Below, in pieces: positions 8,911-17,626 of a stretch of DNA of 64,000 nt (position 1 is the first letter of the stretch; every line of letters starts with the position of its first letter). Under the pieces are notes generated by a model that was given only the letters and a program-made list of their open reading frames with translations, did not search any database and was not told the origin of the DNA. The DNA is from Chryseobacterium sp. MEBOG06 (lineage in GTDB: Bacteria > Bacteroidota > Bacteroidia > Flavobacteriales > Weeksellaceae): positions 3,968,001 to 4,032,000 of the forward strand of contig NZ_CP084580.1 in the NCBI RefSeq assembly GCF_021869765.1, written 5' to 3'. Both the position numbers and the translations under genes were made by a program.

Positions 8911-10827
8911 ATGATTTTAGATTCAAAAATACCACAAGGTCCATTAGAACATAAATGGGCTAACTATAAAAAGAAGGCCAGACTGGTAAACCCTGCCAAC
9001 CGCAAGAAACTGGACGTTATTGTTGTAGGAACAGGACTGGCAGGAAGTTCTGTCGCGGCTTCTTTAGGAGAAATGGGATATAACGTAAAATCCTTCTGTT
9101 TTCAGGACAGCCCTAGAAGAGCTCACTCCGTGGCAGCACAGGGTGGTGTAAACGCTGCTAAAAATTATAAAAATGATGGTGACAGCGTTTACAGAATGTT
9201 TGTTGACACTTTGAAAGGCGGGGATTTCAGAGCCCGTGAAGCCAATGTTTACCGTATGGCGGAATGTTCTTTAAACCTCATCGATCAGGCCGTTGCACAG
9301 GGCGTTCCCTTCGGACGTGAATATGGAGGTTATCTCAACAACCGGTCATTTGGAGGGGTTCAGGTGAGCCGTACTTTCTACGCAAGAGGACAAACCGGAC
9401 AGCAGCTGCTTCTGGGAGCTTATCAGGCTCTCATGAGACAGGTTGGAAAAGGTTCTGTACAGCTTTTTTCAAGACATGAAATGCTTGATCTGGTTACCGT
9501 TGACGGAAAAGCCAGAGGAATTATCGTAAGAAATTTAGACACAGGAGAAATTGAAAGACATGCCGCCCATGCCGTAATACTGGCAACAGGAGGATACGGA
9601 AAAATCTATTACCTTTCTACACTCGCTATGGGCTGTAACGGTTCTGCAATCTGGAGAGCCCATAAAAAAGGAGCTTTAATGGCTTCCCCAAGCTGGATTC
9701 AGGTGCACCCTACTTCTCTTCCACAGTCCGGAGATTATCAGTCTAAGCTGACCCTGATGTCCGAATCATTACGTAACGACGGAAGAATATGGGTTCCGTT
9801 AAAAGAAAGTGAAAACAGACCTCCCAATGATATTCCTGAAAATGAAAGAGATTATTATCTGGAAAGAAGATATCCGGCTTTCGGAAACCTTGCTCCAAGA
9901 GACATCTCCTCCCGTGCAGCAAAAGAAAGAATTGATGCAGGCTTTGGAATCGGACCTTTGAAAAATGCAGTCTATCTGGATTTTTCAAAAGCCATCAAAG
10001 AACAGGGAAAAGATAAGATCAAAGAGAAATACGGGAACTTATTCGATATGTATCTTAAAATCACAGGATATGATGCCTATAAAGAGCCAATGATGATCTC
10101 ACCATCAGCCCACTTTTCAATGGGTGGACTTTGGGTAGATTATGAGCTGATGACCACTGTCCCGGGGCTGTTTGCACTAGGTGAAGCTAATTTTGCCGAT
10201 CATGGAGCCAACAGATTGGGAGCCAACTCACTTTTGCAGGCTTCTGTAGATGGATATTTTATTGCTCCTTATACCATTGCCAACTATCTGGCTGATGAAA
10301 TTCACACTGGAAAAATTTCACCGGATACTCCTGAATTTGAGCGGGCTGAAAATGCAGTTAAAAACCAGATCCGGGATTTTATCAATATCAAAGGAACAAA
10401 AACAGTTGACTATTTCCACAAAACTTTGGGAAAATTACTATATGACTATTGTGGTCTGGCCAGAAATGAAGAAGGATTAAAATATGCCATCCAGGAAATC
10501 AGAAAACTGAAACAGGAATTCTACAAAGACGTAAGGGTTTCCGGACAGGGAGATAAAATGAACAGCGAGCTGGAAAAAGCAGGCCGTGTTGCCGATTATT
10601 TCGAAATCGGGGAACTGATGTGCTATGATGCACTAACCCGCAATGAATCCTGCGGTGCTCATTTCCGGGAAGAGTATCAGACGCCCGACGGAGAAGCGAT
10701 GAGAAATGATGCAGAGTATCAATTTATCTCTGCGTGGGCCTGGAAAGGTGAAAACGGAGAACCTGAGCTGATCAGGGAACCTTTAATCTTTGAAGAGATT
10801 CAGCCAACGGTAAGAAGTTACAAATAA
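8911..10827 (+). CDS. sdhA: Succinate dehydrogenase/fumarate reductase flavoprotein subunit
   Basis: A 638-residue catalytic subunit that interconverts succinate and fumarate. Seen: FAD-binding Rossmann motif VGTGLAGSS (39-47), the covalent FAD attachment His72 in [12 protein letters not shown], the active-site region [10 protein letters not shown], and the terminal FAD loop [13 protein letters not shown]. Length is normal for class-B enzymes. Sequence alone does not tell the working direction. An aerobic flavobacterium would normally oxidise succinate, but the linked DASS carrier also fits succinate export during fumarate reduction. Confidence 0.95.
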   Translation: MILDSKIPQGPLEHKWANYKKKARLVNPANRKKLDVIVVGTGLAGSSVAASLGEMGYNVKSFCFQDSPRRAHSVAAQGGVNAAKNYKNDGDSVYRMFVDTLKGGDFRAREANVYRMAECSLNLIDQAVAQGVPFGREYGGYLNNRSFGGVQVSRTFYARGQTGQQLLLGAYQALMRQVGKGSVQLFSRHEMLDLVTVDGKARGIIVRNLDTGEIERHAAHAVILATGGYGKIYYLSTLAMGCNGSAIWRAHKKGALMASPSWIQVHPTSLPQSGDYQSKLTLMSESLRNDGRIWVPLKESENRPPNDIPENERDYYLERRYPAFGNLAPRDISSRAAKERIDAGFGIGPLKNAVYLDFSKAIKEQGKDKIKEKYGNLFDMYLKITGYDAYKEPMMISPSAHFSMGGLWVDYELMTTVPGLFALGEANFADHGANRLGANSLLQASVDGYFIAPYTIANYLADEIHTGKISPDTPEFERAENAVKNQIRDFINIKGTKTVDYFHKTLGKLLYDYCGLARNEEGLKYAIQEIRKLKQEFYKDVRVSGQGDKMNSELEKAGRVADYFEIGELMCYDALTRNESCGAHFREEYQTPDGEAMRNDAEYQFISAWAWKGENGEPELIREPLIFEEIQPTVRSYK

Positions 10828-10840
10828 AAAACAGAAAATT

Positions 10841-11590
10841 ATGGATTTACATCTTAAGATATGGAGACAGAAGGACAGAGAAAGTGATGGAAAACTGGTC
10901 AGTTATGACCTGAAAGGATTAAATTCCCATATGTCTTTCCTTGAAATGCTGGATACTTTAAATGAAAAGCTGATCATTGAAGGTGATGAGCCTGTGGAAT
11001 TCGATCACGATTGCCGTGAAGGTATCTGCGGGCAGTGTGGAATGATGATTAATGGTATTGCCCATGGCCCTTTAAAAAATACAACAACCTGTCAGCTTCA
11101 CCTCAGATCCTTCCAAGATGGAGAAACAATTCTTATTGAGCCATTCCGGGCAGAAGCTTTTCCTGTGAAAAAAGATTTAAAAGTAGACCGTTCTGCTTTT
11201 GACAGAATTATCTCTTCAGGAGGTTTCGTGTCAGTGAATACCGGTCAGGCTCCTGATGCTACAGCAATTCCGGTTACTCATCAAACTGCAGAGGAAGCTT
11301 TTGATTCTGCTGCGTGCATCGGATGTGGAGCTTGTGTTGCTACCTGCAAAAACGGAAGTGCCGCTTTATTTACCTCCGCAAAGATCACTCATATGGCATC
11401 ATTGCCTCAGGGGAAAGAAGAAAGAAATAAACGTGTCCTGGACATGGTTACTCAAATGGATTCTGAATTATTCGGGCACTGTTCGAATACAGAAGCCTGC
11501 CAGGTAGAATGTCCTCAGGGAATTTCTGTACTGAATATTGCCAGGATGAATTTTGAGTACAACAGATCTCTTTTCTTCCGAAAGAAGTAA
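10841..11590 (+). CDS. sdhB: Succinate dehydrogenase/fumarate reductase iron-sulfur subunit
   Basis: A 249-residue electron-transfer subunit. An N-terminal plant-type ferredoxin domain carries Cys58, Cys63, Cys66 and Cys84 for the 2Fe-2S cluster. The C-terminal part has C159-x2-C162-x2-C165-x3-C169 and Cys214, Cys220, Cys224 followed by Pro, as expected for the 4Fe-4S and 3Fe-4S clusters. Electrons pass from the SdhA flavin to SdhC hemes. Last gene of the five-gene run; a strong terminator follows 76 nt downstream. Confidence 0.95.
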   Translation: MDLHLKIWRQKDRESDGKLVSYDLKGLNSHMSFLEMLDTLNEKLIIEGDEPVEFDHDCREGICGQCGMMINGIAHGPLKNTTTCQLHLRSFQDGETILIEPFRAEAFPVKKDLKVDRSAFDRIISSGGFVSVNTGQAPDATAIPVTHQTAEEAFDSAACIGCGACVATCKNGSAALFTSAKITHMASLPQGKEERNKRVLDMVTQMDSELFGHCSNTEACQVECPQGISVLNIARMNFEYNRSLFFRKK

Positions 11591-11666
11591 TAGAAGCAAT
11601 ATGGCAGATTTGCAAAAAAGCAAAGGAAGCTGAAAAATGAATTTAAATACAGACTATAATAAAAGA

Positions 11667-11692
11667 GCGGGTTTACCAATTGGTAAACCCGC
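11667..11692. terminator. Bidirectional terminator between sdhB and ndpA
   Basis: A perfect 26-bp palindrome (GCGGGTTTACCAA and its complement) is flanked by AAAAGA on the left and CCTTTTTATTTTT on the right. It serves sdhB on the plus strand and the convergent NdpA-like gene on the minus strand. Confidence 0.88.
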
Positions 11693-11729
11693 CCTTTTTA
11701 TTTTTAAAATGCCAAAATGGACATCTTTA

Positions 11730-12743
11730 TTATACCTCTTTTTCAAAATAAAGTCTGTAATATTTTCCTTTATCGTCCTCTCCCATTTCCAGCTTCTGAC
11801 GGTCACCATGAATATAGATATGGAAATTTTTATCCAGTTTGATAATACTTTTGAAATGTCTCTGAGTCTTTTTCACTGCTGCTTCACTGATTGGGAATTC
11901 TTCAGCGATATTCACCTGCATATCCTGTTCATAGTCTGTTTTAAAGTTCACGAAACTCTCAATCACATGTTCATCTCCCAAAACTTCGGTAGCAAATTCG
12001 TCTAACTTAAATTCTTCTTTTTCTTTGAAGAAGTTGATGGATTTATTCAGGAAATCTGCCTGGTCTGCTTTGGAAACTTCAAATTCCTGTGGAAGCTGTT
12101 TGGTGATATAATCTTTATAGACCATTAAAGCTTCCTGAGTGTGAAAATACTCATCATCACGCTGTTTTACTTTCAGGAAATCTTCAAACCAGTAGTACAT
12201 ATCCCCGTTTTTGTTGTTGTCAACCACAGAAAGTACATATCCGGTTTCTTTATTATTGTTGTAGATCAATGCAGCTTTATCAATTTTAGATAAACCAATT
12301 CCCTGATCTTTTTCGATATCAAATGTTTCTTCTGAAGGATTGATTTTAAGGAAAGATTCTCTTTTTTCAGTTTTAAAGATCCCTATCTTATGTACTCTGT
12401 CCGGGCGCTCACTTTCTTCTTCAAAAAATACAATAAATAATTCCCCTCCCTGCACTCTGGGATTTTCTGCAGCTTCGAAAAGGTGCTTAGCGATATTTTC
12501 AGACTCCCAGATAAATTTGGACTGATCCTCAAAAATTTCAGATACAGCACTGTAAACAGGGTTGTTCACCAGATAAGTATCACTGTAAAAATGGAAAGTT
12601 TCTTCTGATTTAAAAGAACCTAAAAAGTAATTTTCAAGCATTTCTGCCATTCCTTCTTCCAGCTTCAATTCTTCCTGGGAAAGCGTTAAAGATTCTCCGT
12701 TGATCTTATTTCCGACTCTGTGTACTATTATTTTTGAAAACAT
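11730..12743 (-). CDS. Nucleoid-associated protein NdpA/YejK-like
   Basis: A 337-residue protein that resembles the nucleoid-associated NdpA (YejK) family, whose E. coli member is about 335 residues. Seen: the N-terminal MFSKIIVHRVGNKINGE, a middle region rich in acidic/aromatic residues, and a C-terminal IHGDRQKLEMGEDDKGKYYR. The frame extends 11 residues upstream to 12776, but the ATG at 12743 fits family length and sits 14 nt after the predicted start from a -7 box at 12764-12771. The family binds DNA and the chromosome; precise function is unknown. Confidence 0.78.
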   Translation of the reverse strand: MFSKIIVHRVGNKINGESLTLSQEELKLEEGMAEMLENYFLGSFKSEETFHFYSDTYLVNNPVYSAVSEIFEDQSKFIWESENIAKHLFEAAENPRVQGGELFIVFFEEESERPDRVHKIGIFKTEKRESFLKINPSEETFDIEKDQGIGLSKIDKAALIYNNNKETGYVLSVVDNNKNGDMYYWFEDFLKVKQRDDEYFHTQEALMVYKDYITKQLPQEFEVSKADQADFLNKSINFFKEKEEFKLDEFATEVLGDEHVIESFVNFKTDYEQDMQVNIAEEFPISEAAVKKTQRHFKSIIKLDKNFHIYIHGDRQKLEMGEDDKGKYYRLYFEKEV

Positions 12744-12763
12744 TTTTCTGAATATTTGAACTG

Positions 12764-12771
12764 CAAAGATA
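12764..12771 (-). promoter_or_regulatory. Candidate -7 box for the NdpA-like gene
   Basis: TATCTTTG on the minus strand matches TAnnTTTG. Initiation about 7 nt downstream would leave a leader near 14 nt before ATG 12743, and would exclude the upstream start at 12776. Confidence 0.45.
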
Positions 12772-12835
12772 TTCATTCTTATCCTTTCTGCGAAACTTAA
12801 GAATAGTATTGATTTTATTTTTGGTTTGTGCTGAA

Positions 12836-13010
12836 TTTTTAAACTACAAAAGACACAAAAGCTTTATTTTAAAACACTTTAGTTCACTTTAGAAAATTAA
12901 AATAGTACTGCAAAAAAGTTAACTAAAGCCGAAATCTAACATTTTCAAAACCTATGTGTACTTCTTATATAATACATAAAGCTCTTTACTTAAAAATAAC
13001 TTAAGTGTTA
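12836..13010 (+). repeat. Possible degenerate copy of a second intergenic repeat family
   Basis: The spacer between 12772 and 13228 holds AAACTACAAAAGACACAAAAG near 12841 (split: AAACTACAAAAG then ACACAAAAG) and AACTTAAGTG at 12998-13007. The same two landmarks recur in reverse orientation at 51115-51228. CACTTTAG is directly repeated near 12875. Otherwise AT-rich, with no ORF or RNA gene seen in this 485-nt gap. Confidence 0.3.
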
Positions 13011-13228
13011 TAATTCTTTTGTGAATTTAATGGTTGGGATTCCTCTTAAATCCTACACAGAAAAACGGTTCCTTCTTTTCAATTTGATAAACGCCTTATC
13101 ATTTTGACATGTTTGTAATGTTTCAATGGCAAAGCGATCCCCACATAACCACCTAACCAATAACGCATTATACAAAAACCACTTCCAACGGAATACCTTT
13201 GGCATCTTCATTCTCAAAACATCTAAAA

Positions 13229-13393
13229 ATGGACTTAAACACATTAAACAGGATAGATAAGCTAAGAAGATTAAAAAGCAGAGGCCCCAAAACACCCTCA
13301 TGGCTGAAACCTTATCATATGCTCTTCTTTGCATTTTTGGTCATTTTGATCTTTGGAGCTTTTATCAAAATACTTGAACAAAATCCTCATTAA
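13229..13393 (+). CDS. Single-TM micropeptide (54 aa)
   Basis: Function unknown. A 54-residue protein with a strongly basic N-terminal third (RIDKLRRLKSRGPK), a WLKPYH linker and one hydrophobic helix (about residues 30-46, MLFFAFLVILIFGAFI), so an N-in or tail-anchored inner-membrane peptide. The frame opens upstream at 13199, but the ATG at 13229 gives a cleaner product. The stop lies 12 nt before a DUF7674-like gene, indicating co-transcription. A second basic single-TM micropeptide (13845) precedes the second DUF7674-like gene in the same way. Confidence 0.55.
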   Translation: MDLNTLNRIDKLRRLKSRGPKTPSWLKPYHMLFFAFLVILIFGAFIKILEQNPH

Positions 13394-13405
13394 AAATATA
13401 ATTAT

Positions 13406-13762
13406 ATGAACTATCTACAAGCCGTACATGAAATCACTGAAGTGGTTCCTGACTTTGGAAATGAAGTAAAAGAAATCAAAATCCAGAATTCATACAGCAT
13501 AATCCGGACATTCACTGAACGTATTAAAAACATGATCCGTCAGAATGACACAAATCTACTGTTCAGGAGTTTACAGAAAATGGACAAAATCTACACTAGT
13601 GGAGATACTGTCTTAAAAAATGCCATTGAAACTACTTTTATCTATTCTCTGGACAATTTTACAGCATTTTGCAGTGAAGAATACCGGAAAAAGATCTTTA
13701 GTCATATGTCTTCAGACCTGCAGCAGGTCTATTCAAGACAAATTTACAGTCATGGCATATAA
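13406..13762 (+). CDS. DUF7674-like small soluble protein, copy 1
   Basis: A 118-residue protein with no signal peptide or TM segment. The sequence is helical, with the core KMDKIYTSGDTVLKNAIE and the ending SSDLQQVYSRQIY. I associate it with the DUF7674 family of flavobacteria (recalled, not searched). It is a paralogue of the product at 14028: over a 51-residue stretch (IYTSGD... with LYRNGD...) an ungapped alignment by eye gives 14 identities, including GD, IE, F, S, F, M, Q, Y and Q. Position after a micropeptide gene suggests a membrane peptide/soluble partner pair. Function unknown. Confidence 0.65.
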   Translation: MNYLQAVHEITEVVPDFGNEVKEIKIQNSYSIIRTFTERIKNMIRQNDTNLLFRSLQKMDKIYTSGDTVLKNAIETTFIYSLDNFTAFCSEEYRKKIFSHMSSDLQQVYSRQIYSHGI

Positions 13763-13844
13763 AGGGTTTGTTACATTTTTCACCTGTTTCATTACAAAGT
13801 GTTTAATTTAAACAAAATTAAAAATAACTCACAATCAATAGATT

Positions 13845-13976
13845 ATGAAAAATAAAATCAGAAGAATTTCAGATTGGAAAACCTGGAAAACAACCACTAA
13901 TAAACATAATTCTGAGATATTACTCACTCACATAGCAGTGATCATAGGAGTATTTATTTTTGCAGCATGCCTTTAA
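13845..13976 (+). CDS. Single-TM micropeptide (43 aa), second of the cassette
   Basis: Function unknown. ATG at 13845 opens a 43-codon frame. It has a basic/aromatic N-terminal half (KNKIRRISDWKTWKTTTNK) and a C-terminal hydrophobic helix ending in IFAACL. Charge layout and size resemble the 54-residue peptide at 13229, although the sequences are not clearly alignable. It starts 82 nt after the first DUF7674-like gene and ends 51 nt before the second. Credibility comes from this repeated arrangement; a non-coding spacer remains possible. Confidence 0.45.
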   Translation: MKNKIRRISDWKTWKTTTNKHNSEILLTHIAVIIGVFIFAACL

Positions 13977-14027
13977 ATTTTGGTATACATTTCGCTACAA
14001 TAAAAAGTGTTTGAAAAATTCTTAATT

Positions 14028-14423
14028 ATGATGAAAGTACAAATGCAAACTATTAATCAAAAAATAGCTGTTGAATACTTAAAATTTTTCTATGCTCCAC
14101 TTCGCAGTGAAATCACACAGTTGTCTGTACAGGACAATTTCGCTGGGATCATGCAGGCTACTGTCAATTATCTGAAGAATCTTTTACAGGAATCGAAGAT
14201 CAGCATTATTGCCCATCACATCAAACTGATGGACTGGCTTTACAGAAATGGTGATTCATACGTGAAAACGATGATCGAAAACCTCTTTGTAAGATCTTTC
14301 GAAAGTTTTAAAAAACATGCTAAAATCCAACACTGGAAATTGCTTTACCAATATATGCCTGTAAGCTTCCAGATCATTTATAATGAACAGCAGAAGCAGG
14401 ATCAGATCTATTTTGGTAAATAG
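14028..14423 (+). CDS. DUF7674-like small soluble protein, copy 2
   Basis: A 131-residue paralogue of the protein at 13406, sharing the core LYRNGDSYVKTMIENLF and the ending PVSFQIIYNEQ. No signal peptide or TM segment. The frame can be extended to a GTG at 14007, but two adjacent ATGs (14028, 14031) are better starts. The N-terminal 50 residues differ more than the C-terminal half between the copies, as expected if the partner-contact side diverged. A hairpin 20 nt after the stop probably ends the unit. Confidence 0.62.
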   Translation: MMKVQMQTINQKIAVEYLKFFYAPLRSEITQLSVQDNFAGIMQATVNYLKNLLQESKISIIAHHIKLMDWLYRNGDSYVKTMIENLFVRSFESFKKHAKIQHWKLLYQYMPVSFQIIYNEQQKQDQIYFGK

Positions 14424-14443
14424 TATAATCAAGTTGAAGAAGT

Positions 14444-14475
14444 TGAAAGAGTAAATACCCCTGTTTACTCTTTCA
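14444..14475 (+). terminator. Hairpin after the micropeptide/DUF7674 cassette
   Basis: A perfect 12-bp stem (TGAAAGAGTAAA at 14444-14455 with its complement at 14464-14475) and an 8-nt loop. The following sequence is pyrimidine-rich (CTATCTTTAC) but not a pure U-run, so it is a probable, weaker terminator. Confidence 0.5.
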
Positions 14476-14556
14476 CTATCTTTACATATTTGATTTTTTC
14501 CCCGTTACAGAAGCAACTTTCTCTCTTTTCTATTTCACAGGTCCGTGCAAAACACC

Positions 14557-14564
14557 TATTTTTG
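14557..14564 (+). promoter_or_regulatory. Candidate -7 box for the 14577 lipoprotein gene
   Basis: TATTTTTG matches TAnnTTTG and ends 12 nt before the ATG. This would give a very short leader. No -33 TTG was recognised. Confidence 0.35.
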
Positions 14565-14576
14565 TAAAAAGTACCG

Positions 14577-15173
14577 ATGAAATACCCATTTTATGCTGCG
14601 CTGATCTCGCTGTCACTGATCTCATGTGGAAATAATGATAATACGATTGAGGATCCAAGACCTATAGATAAGCAGGCTTACCAATTTGAGTTTAAAAGTT
14701 ATCGTGTAAAGGGTACTGTTCTTTACAAAGGATCATCAGGAAGCAAATCTAATCCTGATGAGTCTTATCTCAGCAATTACTGGAGCTTATATAAGGAACC
14801 GGCATGGAACAAAATAGAGCTTGATCTGAAAAAAAGCTCAATAAAACTAATATCCGGTACGTCAGCAGATATAACCTACAGTATTAAAATCATCAATGAT
14901 TCTGTTTTAATTGATGACAACAGCAATAAACCGAATTATATCGGTGATTTCGATAAAAACACTTCTACCTTTACTTTAAAGAGAACTTTCAGATATATGA
15001 AACGTGAGCCAAGAAACGGTTCTGACGGGCTGACTATCGCTCTGAATACATTTTTTGGCACTACTCAATATGAAAATATGTTTGGAATTGTTTTTACCAC
15101 TCCATCAGAAATGACAAAGTCGGAAGATGCCGTACTGTGGAGTAATATTGAATATATTTATAAAGAATTATAA
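14577..15173 (+). CDS. Hypothetical lipoprotein
   Basis: Function unknown. A 198-residue protein with a lipoprotein signal: hydrophobic ALISLSLIS then Cys17 (lipobox LISC) followed by GNNDNTIEDP. The mature part is polar and beta-rich (repeated patterns like YQFEFKSYRVKGTVLYKG and SIKIINDSVLIDDN) and resembles the lipocalin-like small barrels found in many Bacteroidota lipoproteins. That comparison is only structural impression. It is monocistronic, convergent with the thioredoxin gene and shares a terminator with it. Confidence 0.75.
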   Translation: MKYPFYAALISLSLISCGNNDNTIEDPRPIDKQAYQFEFKSYRVKGTVLYKGSSGSKSNPDESYLSNYWSLYKEPAWNKIELDLKKSSIKLISGTSADITYSIKIINDSVLIDDNSNKPNYIGDFDKNTSTFTLKRTFRYMKREPRNGSDGLTIALNTFFGTTQYENMFGIVFTTPSEMTKSEDAVLWSNIEYIYKEL

Positions 15174-15194
15174 CTGGTTACACAGTATTAAAGC

Positions 15195-15232
15195 AAATCC
15201 CCGGAATGTATTAATTCCGGGGATTTTTTTTT
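15195..15232 (+). terminator. Rho-independent terminator of the lipoprotein gene
   Basis: A 13-bp GC-rich stem (AAATCCCCGGAAT with its complement) with a 6-nt loop is followed directly by a T-run on the plus strand. It may also stop the convergent thioredoxin transcript. Confidence 0.9.
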
Positions 15233-15247
15233 TGTTATACGGGGATC

Positions 15248-15760
15248 TTATTTCTTCCCAAATACGTTATGAATAATCTGAGTTTCCTCTTTATTAAGCT
15301 TTGAAGCTTTTCCCAGCTTAGTCACAAAAAGGGTTACTTCTTCCGGAGTTGCCGGAGATCCCAGGTTTTCGTCTTTTTCATTGAAAGAATTGGTTAATAC
15401 CTCCCCTTTCGGGTTGATGATCACCCAGAAAGGCAATCCTGCATTTTCTCCTTTATATTTATTCATCAGCTCCTGTCCACCGGGGTTTTCAAGGCTTTTC
15501 TTTTCTCCTCTTTCCTGAACATCCACATAAGCAGTGACAAATCTTTTATTAAAAATAGGTTTGGCCTCCGGAAGATCCATATTTTTCTCCATCATCTTAC
15601 ACCATTTACACCATGAAGCGTGGAACATCAGTAAGACATTTTTCTTTTCTGCTTTAGCTTCTTTGAGTGCTTTATTTAATACTATATCTGCTTTTTCCTG
15701 TGCCATATTTAACTGAAACAGCAACAGGGCAGCAATGACTATAATTTTAGAGTATTTCAT
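15248..15760 (-). CDS. Secreted thioredoxin-fold protein (thioredoxin_7 type)
   Basis: A 170-residue periplasmic thiol-disulfide protein. A signal peptide spans about residues 1-20 (ending NMAQ). The active-site motif is FHASWCKWCKMME with Cys51 and Cys54, and a cis-Pro region follows (NAGLPFWVIINPKGEVL). The WCKWC form is typical of the DUF255/thioredoxin_7 group, which reduces or repairs exported proteins. It lies 212 nt downstream of the DUF4920 gene on the same strand, beyond a terminator, so it is probably a separate transcript, but it could serve the heme and cysteine proteins encoded there. Confidence 0.82.
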   Translation of the reverse strand: MKYSKIIVIAALLLFQLNMAQEKADIVLNKALKEAKAEKKNVLLMFHASWCKWCKMMEKNMDLPEAKPIFNKRFVTAYVDVQERGEKKSLENPGGQELMNKYKGENAGLPFWVIINPKGEVLTNSFNEKDENLGSPATPEEVTLFVTKLGKASKLNKEETQIIHNVFGKK

Positions 15761-15915
15761 TCTGAATTTTGCTTTAATATTACACGAATGTAAGTATTTT
15801 TCTGTAAAAAAAGGACTATGTTTTTTGGCGCAAATTAATTTTTATGAAGAAACTCAGCCCATCATTTTTCTACAGTTTGAAAAAAGGCATACAATAATCT
15901 ATTAAGTACAGAAGT

Positions 15916-15952
15916 AAAAAAGCTCTTCCAACATCATCGGAAGAGCTTTTTT
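15916..15952 (-). terminator. Terminator of the TonB-receptor/peroxidase operon
   Basis: A 13-bp stem (AAAAAGCTCTTCC, 15916-15928, with 15939-15951) around a 10-nt loop lies 21 nt after the DUF4920 stop. T-rich sequence follows on the minus strand. Confidence 0.85.
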
Positions 15953-15972
15953 GAATAATATAAGAAAGTTTG

Positions 15973-16455
15973 TTACTGAACTACTTTTATCCCTGATGCC
16001 AGTAATCTGATCTCTGTTGCAGGTTCAGTTATTTTTGCAATGTCTTCGGGAGATTTTTTAGCATCTTCCGCATAGTGACGAAGCTCTTCTACGGAAGTTT
16101 TCTTCAGCTCGGCTTTTCCGTCCAATACAATTGTTTTTCCTTTAATGGCTGCCGGTAAGAAAAATGCATAGTCTTTCATTTTTACAAAAACCTTTGTTTT
16201 CTGTGGGTTTTCCAACGTGATCCAGCATCCTTTTTTAGGGCATACATCGGTTACCTTTCCTTTAATGGTAACGTCTTCTGTAATAGGTTTTGTATTCAGG
16301 ATCTCGTTTAGATTCTGCATAGAAACTGCTTTTGCTTCTTTATCTGCAGAAACTCCTGCACCATAAGAATCACCAACGTTGGCTTTTCCTTCCGGCAGTT
16401 GTGCAAAAACGATGATACTTAAGGCAAAGAATCCTAATGATAATAGTTTTTTCAT
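15973..16455 (-). CDS. DUF4920 secreted protein
   Basis: A 160-residue protein with a signal peptide (1-18, ending VFAQ) and an OB-fold-like middle (VTIKGKVTDVCPKKGCWITL...KVFVKMKDYAFFLP) characteristic of DUF4920. Cys72 and Cys77 in VCPKKGCW could form a disulfide or bind metal; this is inference. Function is not established for the family. Last gene of a five-gene minus-strand operon, 21 nt after the diheme peroxidase, whose periplasmic location it shares. Confidence 0.75.
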   Translation of the reverse strand: MKKLLSLGFFALSIIVFAQLPEGKANVGDSYGAGVSADKEAKAVSMQNLNEILNTKPITEDVTIKGKVTDVCPKKGCWITLENPQKTKVFVKMKDYAFFLPAAIKGKTIVLDGKAELKKTSVEELRHYAEDAKKSPEDIAKITEPATEIRLLASGIKVVQ

Positions 16456-16476
16456 GTTTCTCTTTTTTTATAATTG

Positions 16477-17619
16477 TTATGATTTGGGTAATTCAGGTGG
16501 GCGCATTTTGTATTTGTAGCTATTCAGAGTTTTTAAAAAAGCTACAATGTCAAAAATTTCTTCATCCGTTAAATTCAGTTTTTCCACCATTTCTGATTTA
16601 TGTGGAAATTTAGGATCATTGATCTGATCTCCTTTCGGGATTTCTCTGCCCATTCCGGCATTGTACATCATGACAATATTAGCCAGTTCTGGGAAAAGTC
16701 CGTTGTGCATATAAGGTTTGTTTTCGGAAACTTCCCTCAAGGTAGGTGTTTTGAATTTTCCTACATCTTCATTTTTATTGGTAACCACATATCTTCCCAA
16801 ATCCTCATATTTCCTTCCATAGTAAGTCAGCCCTAGATTATGGAATTTCTGATCAGAAAAATAAGGGGTGTTATGACAATTGATGCAATTGGCTTTGGTA
16901 CGGAATAAATGAAGTCCGTTCACTTCGGCATCTGTCAGCACATCTTTCTTTCCGGAAACAAATTTATCAAACTTAGAAGGCGGGCTTATGAGGGAACGCT
17001 CAAAAGTAGCAATTGCTTTGGCAATTTTATCTTCTGTAATATCTCCGTTTCCGAAAGCTTTTGCAAAGAGTGCTTTATAGTCTTTAATTTTTCGGATATT
17101 CTTTGTCGCCATTGACATGTGAAGATTCATTTCTACGGGATTTTCAATAGGTGCTTTTACCTGCTCTTCCAGTGTCGCTGCGCGGCCGTCCCAGAAGAAA
17201 GTTTTTGCATATCCTATATTGACCAGGGTAGGTGCATTTCTGGTTCCCGTCTGCCTGTCATGACCAAATGAAACCCTGCTTCCGTCTGACCATCCAATCT
17301 CAGGATTATGGCAATTTGCACACGATATTTGTCCGCTTTTAGATAATCTGGGATCAAAAAATAACATTTTTCCCAGCTCCATTTTATCTTCAGAATAGGG
17401 ATTGTCTTTAGGATAGGTCATTTCAGATAAAGGTCCTATATCCTGAAAGCCTTCTTTAGCTTCATTAAATAAATGGGGAACCGGCCACTTAGACTGGTCT
17501 CCGCTGCTGTATAAGGTACGCAGCTCTTCTACGGTATATCCCGTAGGGTCATTAGAAGTATAACTCAATAAACATACTATTCCGGCAACGGCCAGAAAAG
17601 CGAGATATCTGTCTTTCAT
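16477..17619 (-). CDS. Periplasmic diheme cytochrome c peroxidase / MauG family
   Basis: A 380-residue diheme c-type enzyme. Two heme-binding motifs are clear: CANCH (100-104) and CINCH (245-249). Between and after them are FFWDGRA and KPYMHNG, which are conserved in the CCP/MauG family. Members reduce hydrogen peroxide or oxidise protein side chains; MbnH-type members modify a partner protein in metal binding. A hydrophobic N-terminus (RYLAFLAVAGIVCLL) directs export. Start: ATG 17619; an ATG at 17640 would overlap the preceding gene by 14 nt. The setting between outer-membrane/lipoprotein genes and DUF4920 suggests a specialised role rather than general peroxide defence. Confidence 0.88.
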   Translation of the reverse strand: MKDRYLAFLAVAGIVCLLSYTSNDPTGYTVEELRTLYSSGDQSKWPVPHLFNEAKEGFQDIGPLSEMTYPKDNPYSEDKMELGKMLFFDPRLSKSGQISCANCHNPEIGWSDGSRVSFGHDRQTGTRNAPTLVNIGYAKTFFWDGRAATLEEQVKAPIENPVEMNLHMSMATKNIRKIKDYKALFAKAFGNGDITEDKIAKAIATFERSLISPPSKFDKFVSGKKDVLTDAEVNGLHLFRTKANCINCHNTPYFSDQKFHNLGLTYYGRKYEDLGRYVVTNKNEDVGKFKTPTLREVSENKPYMHNGLFPELANIVMMYNAGMGREIPKGDQINDPKFPHKSEMVEKLNLTDEEIFDIVAFLKTLNSYKYKMRPPELPKS

Positions 17620-17626
17620 TTCTTTT

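Noticed and set aside
13053..13334. A 93-codon minus-strand frame over the micropeptide gene
   Set aside because: It overlaps the 13229 gene antisense, its start is unsupported, and the plus-strand reading fits the spacing of the cassette.
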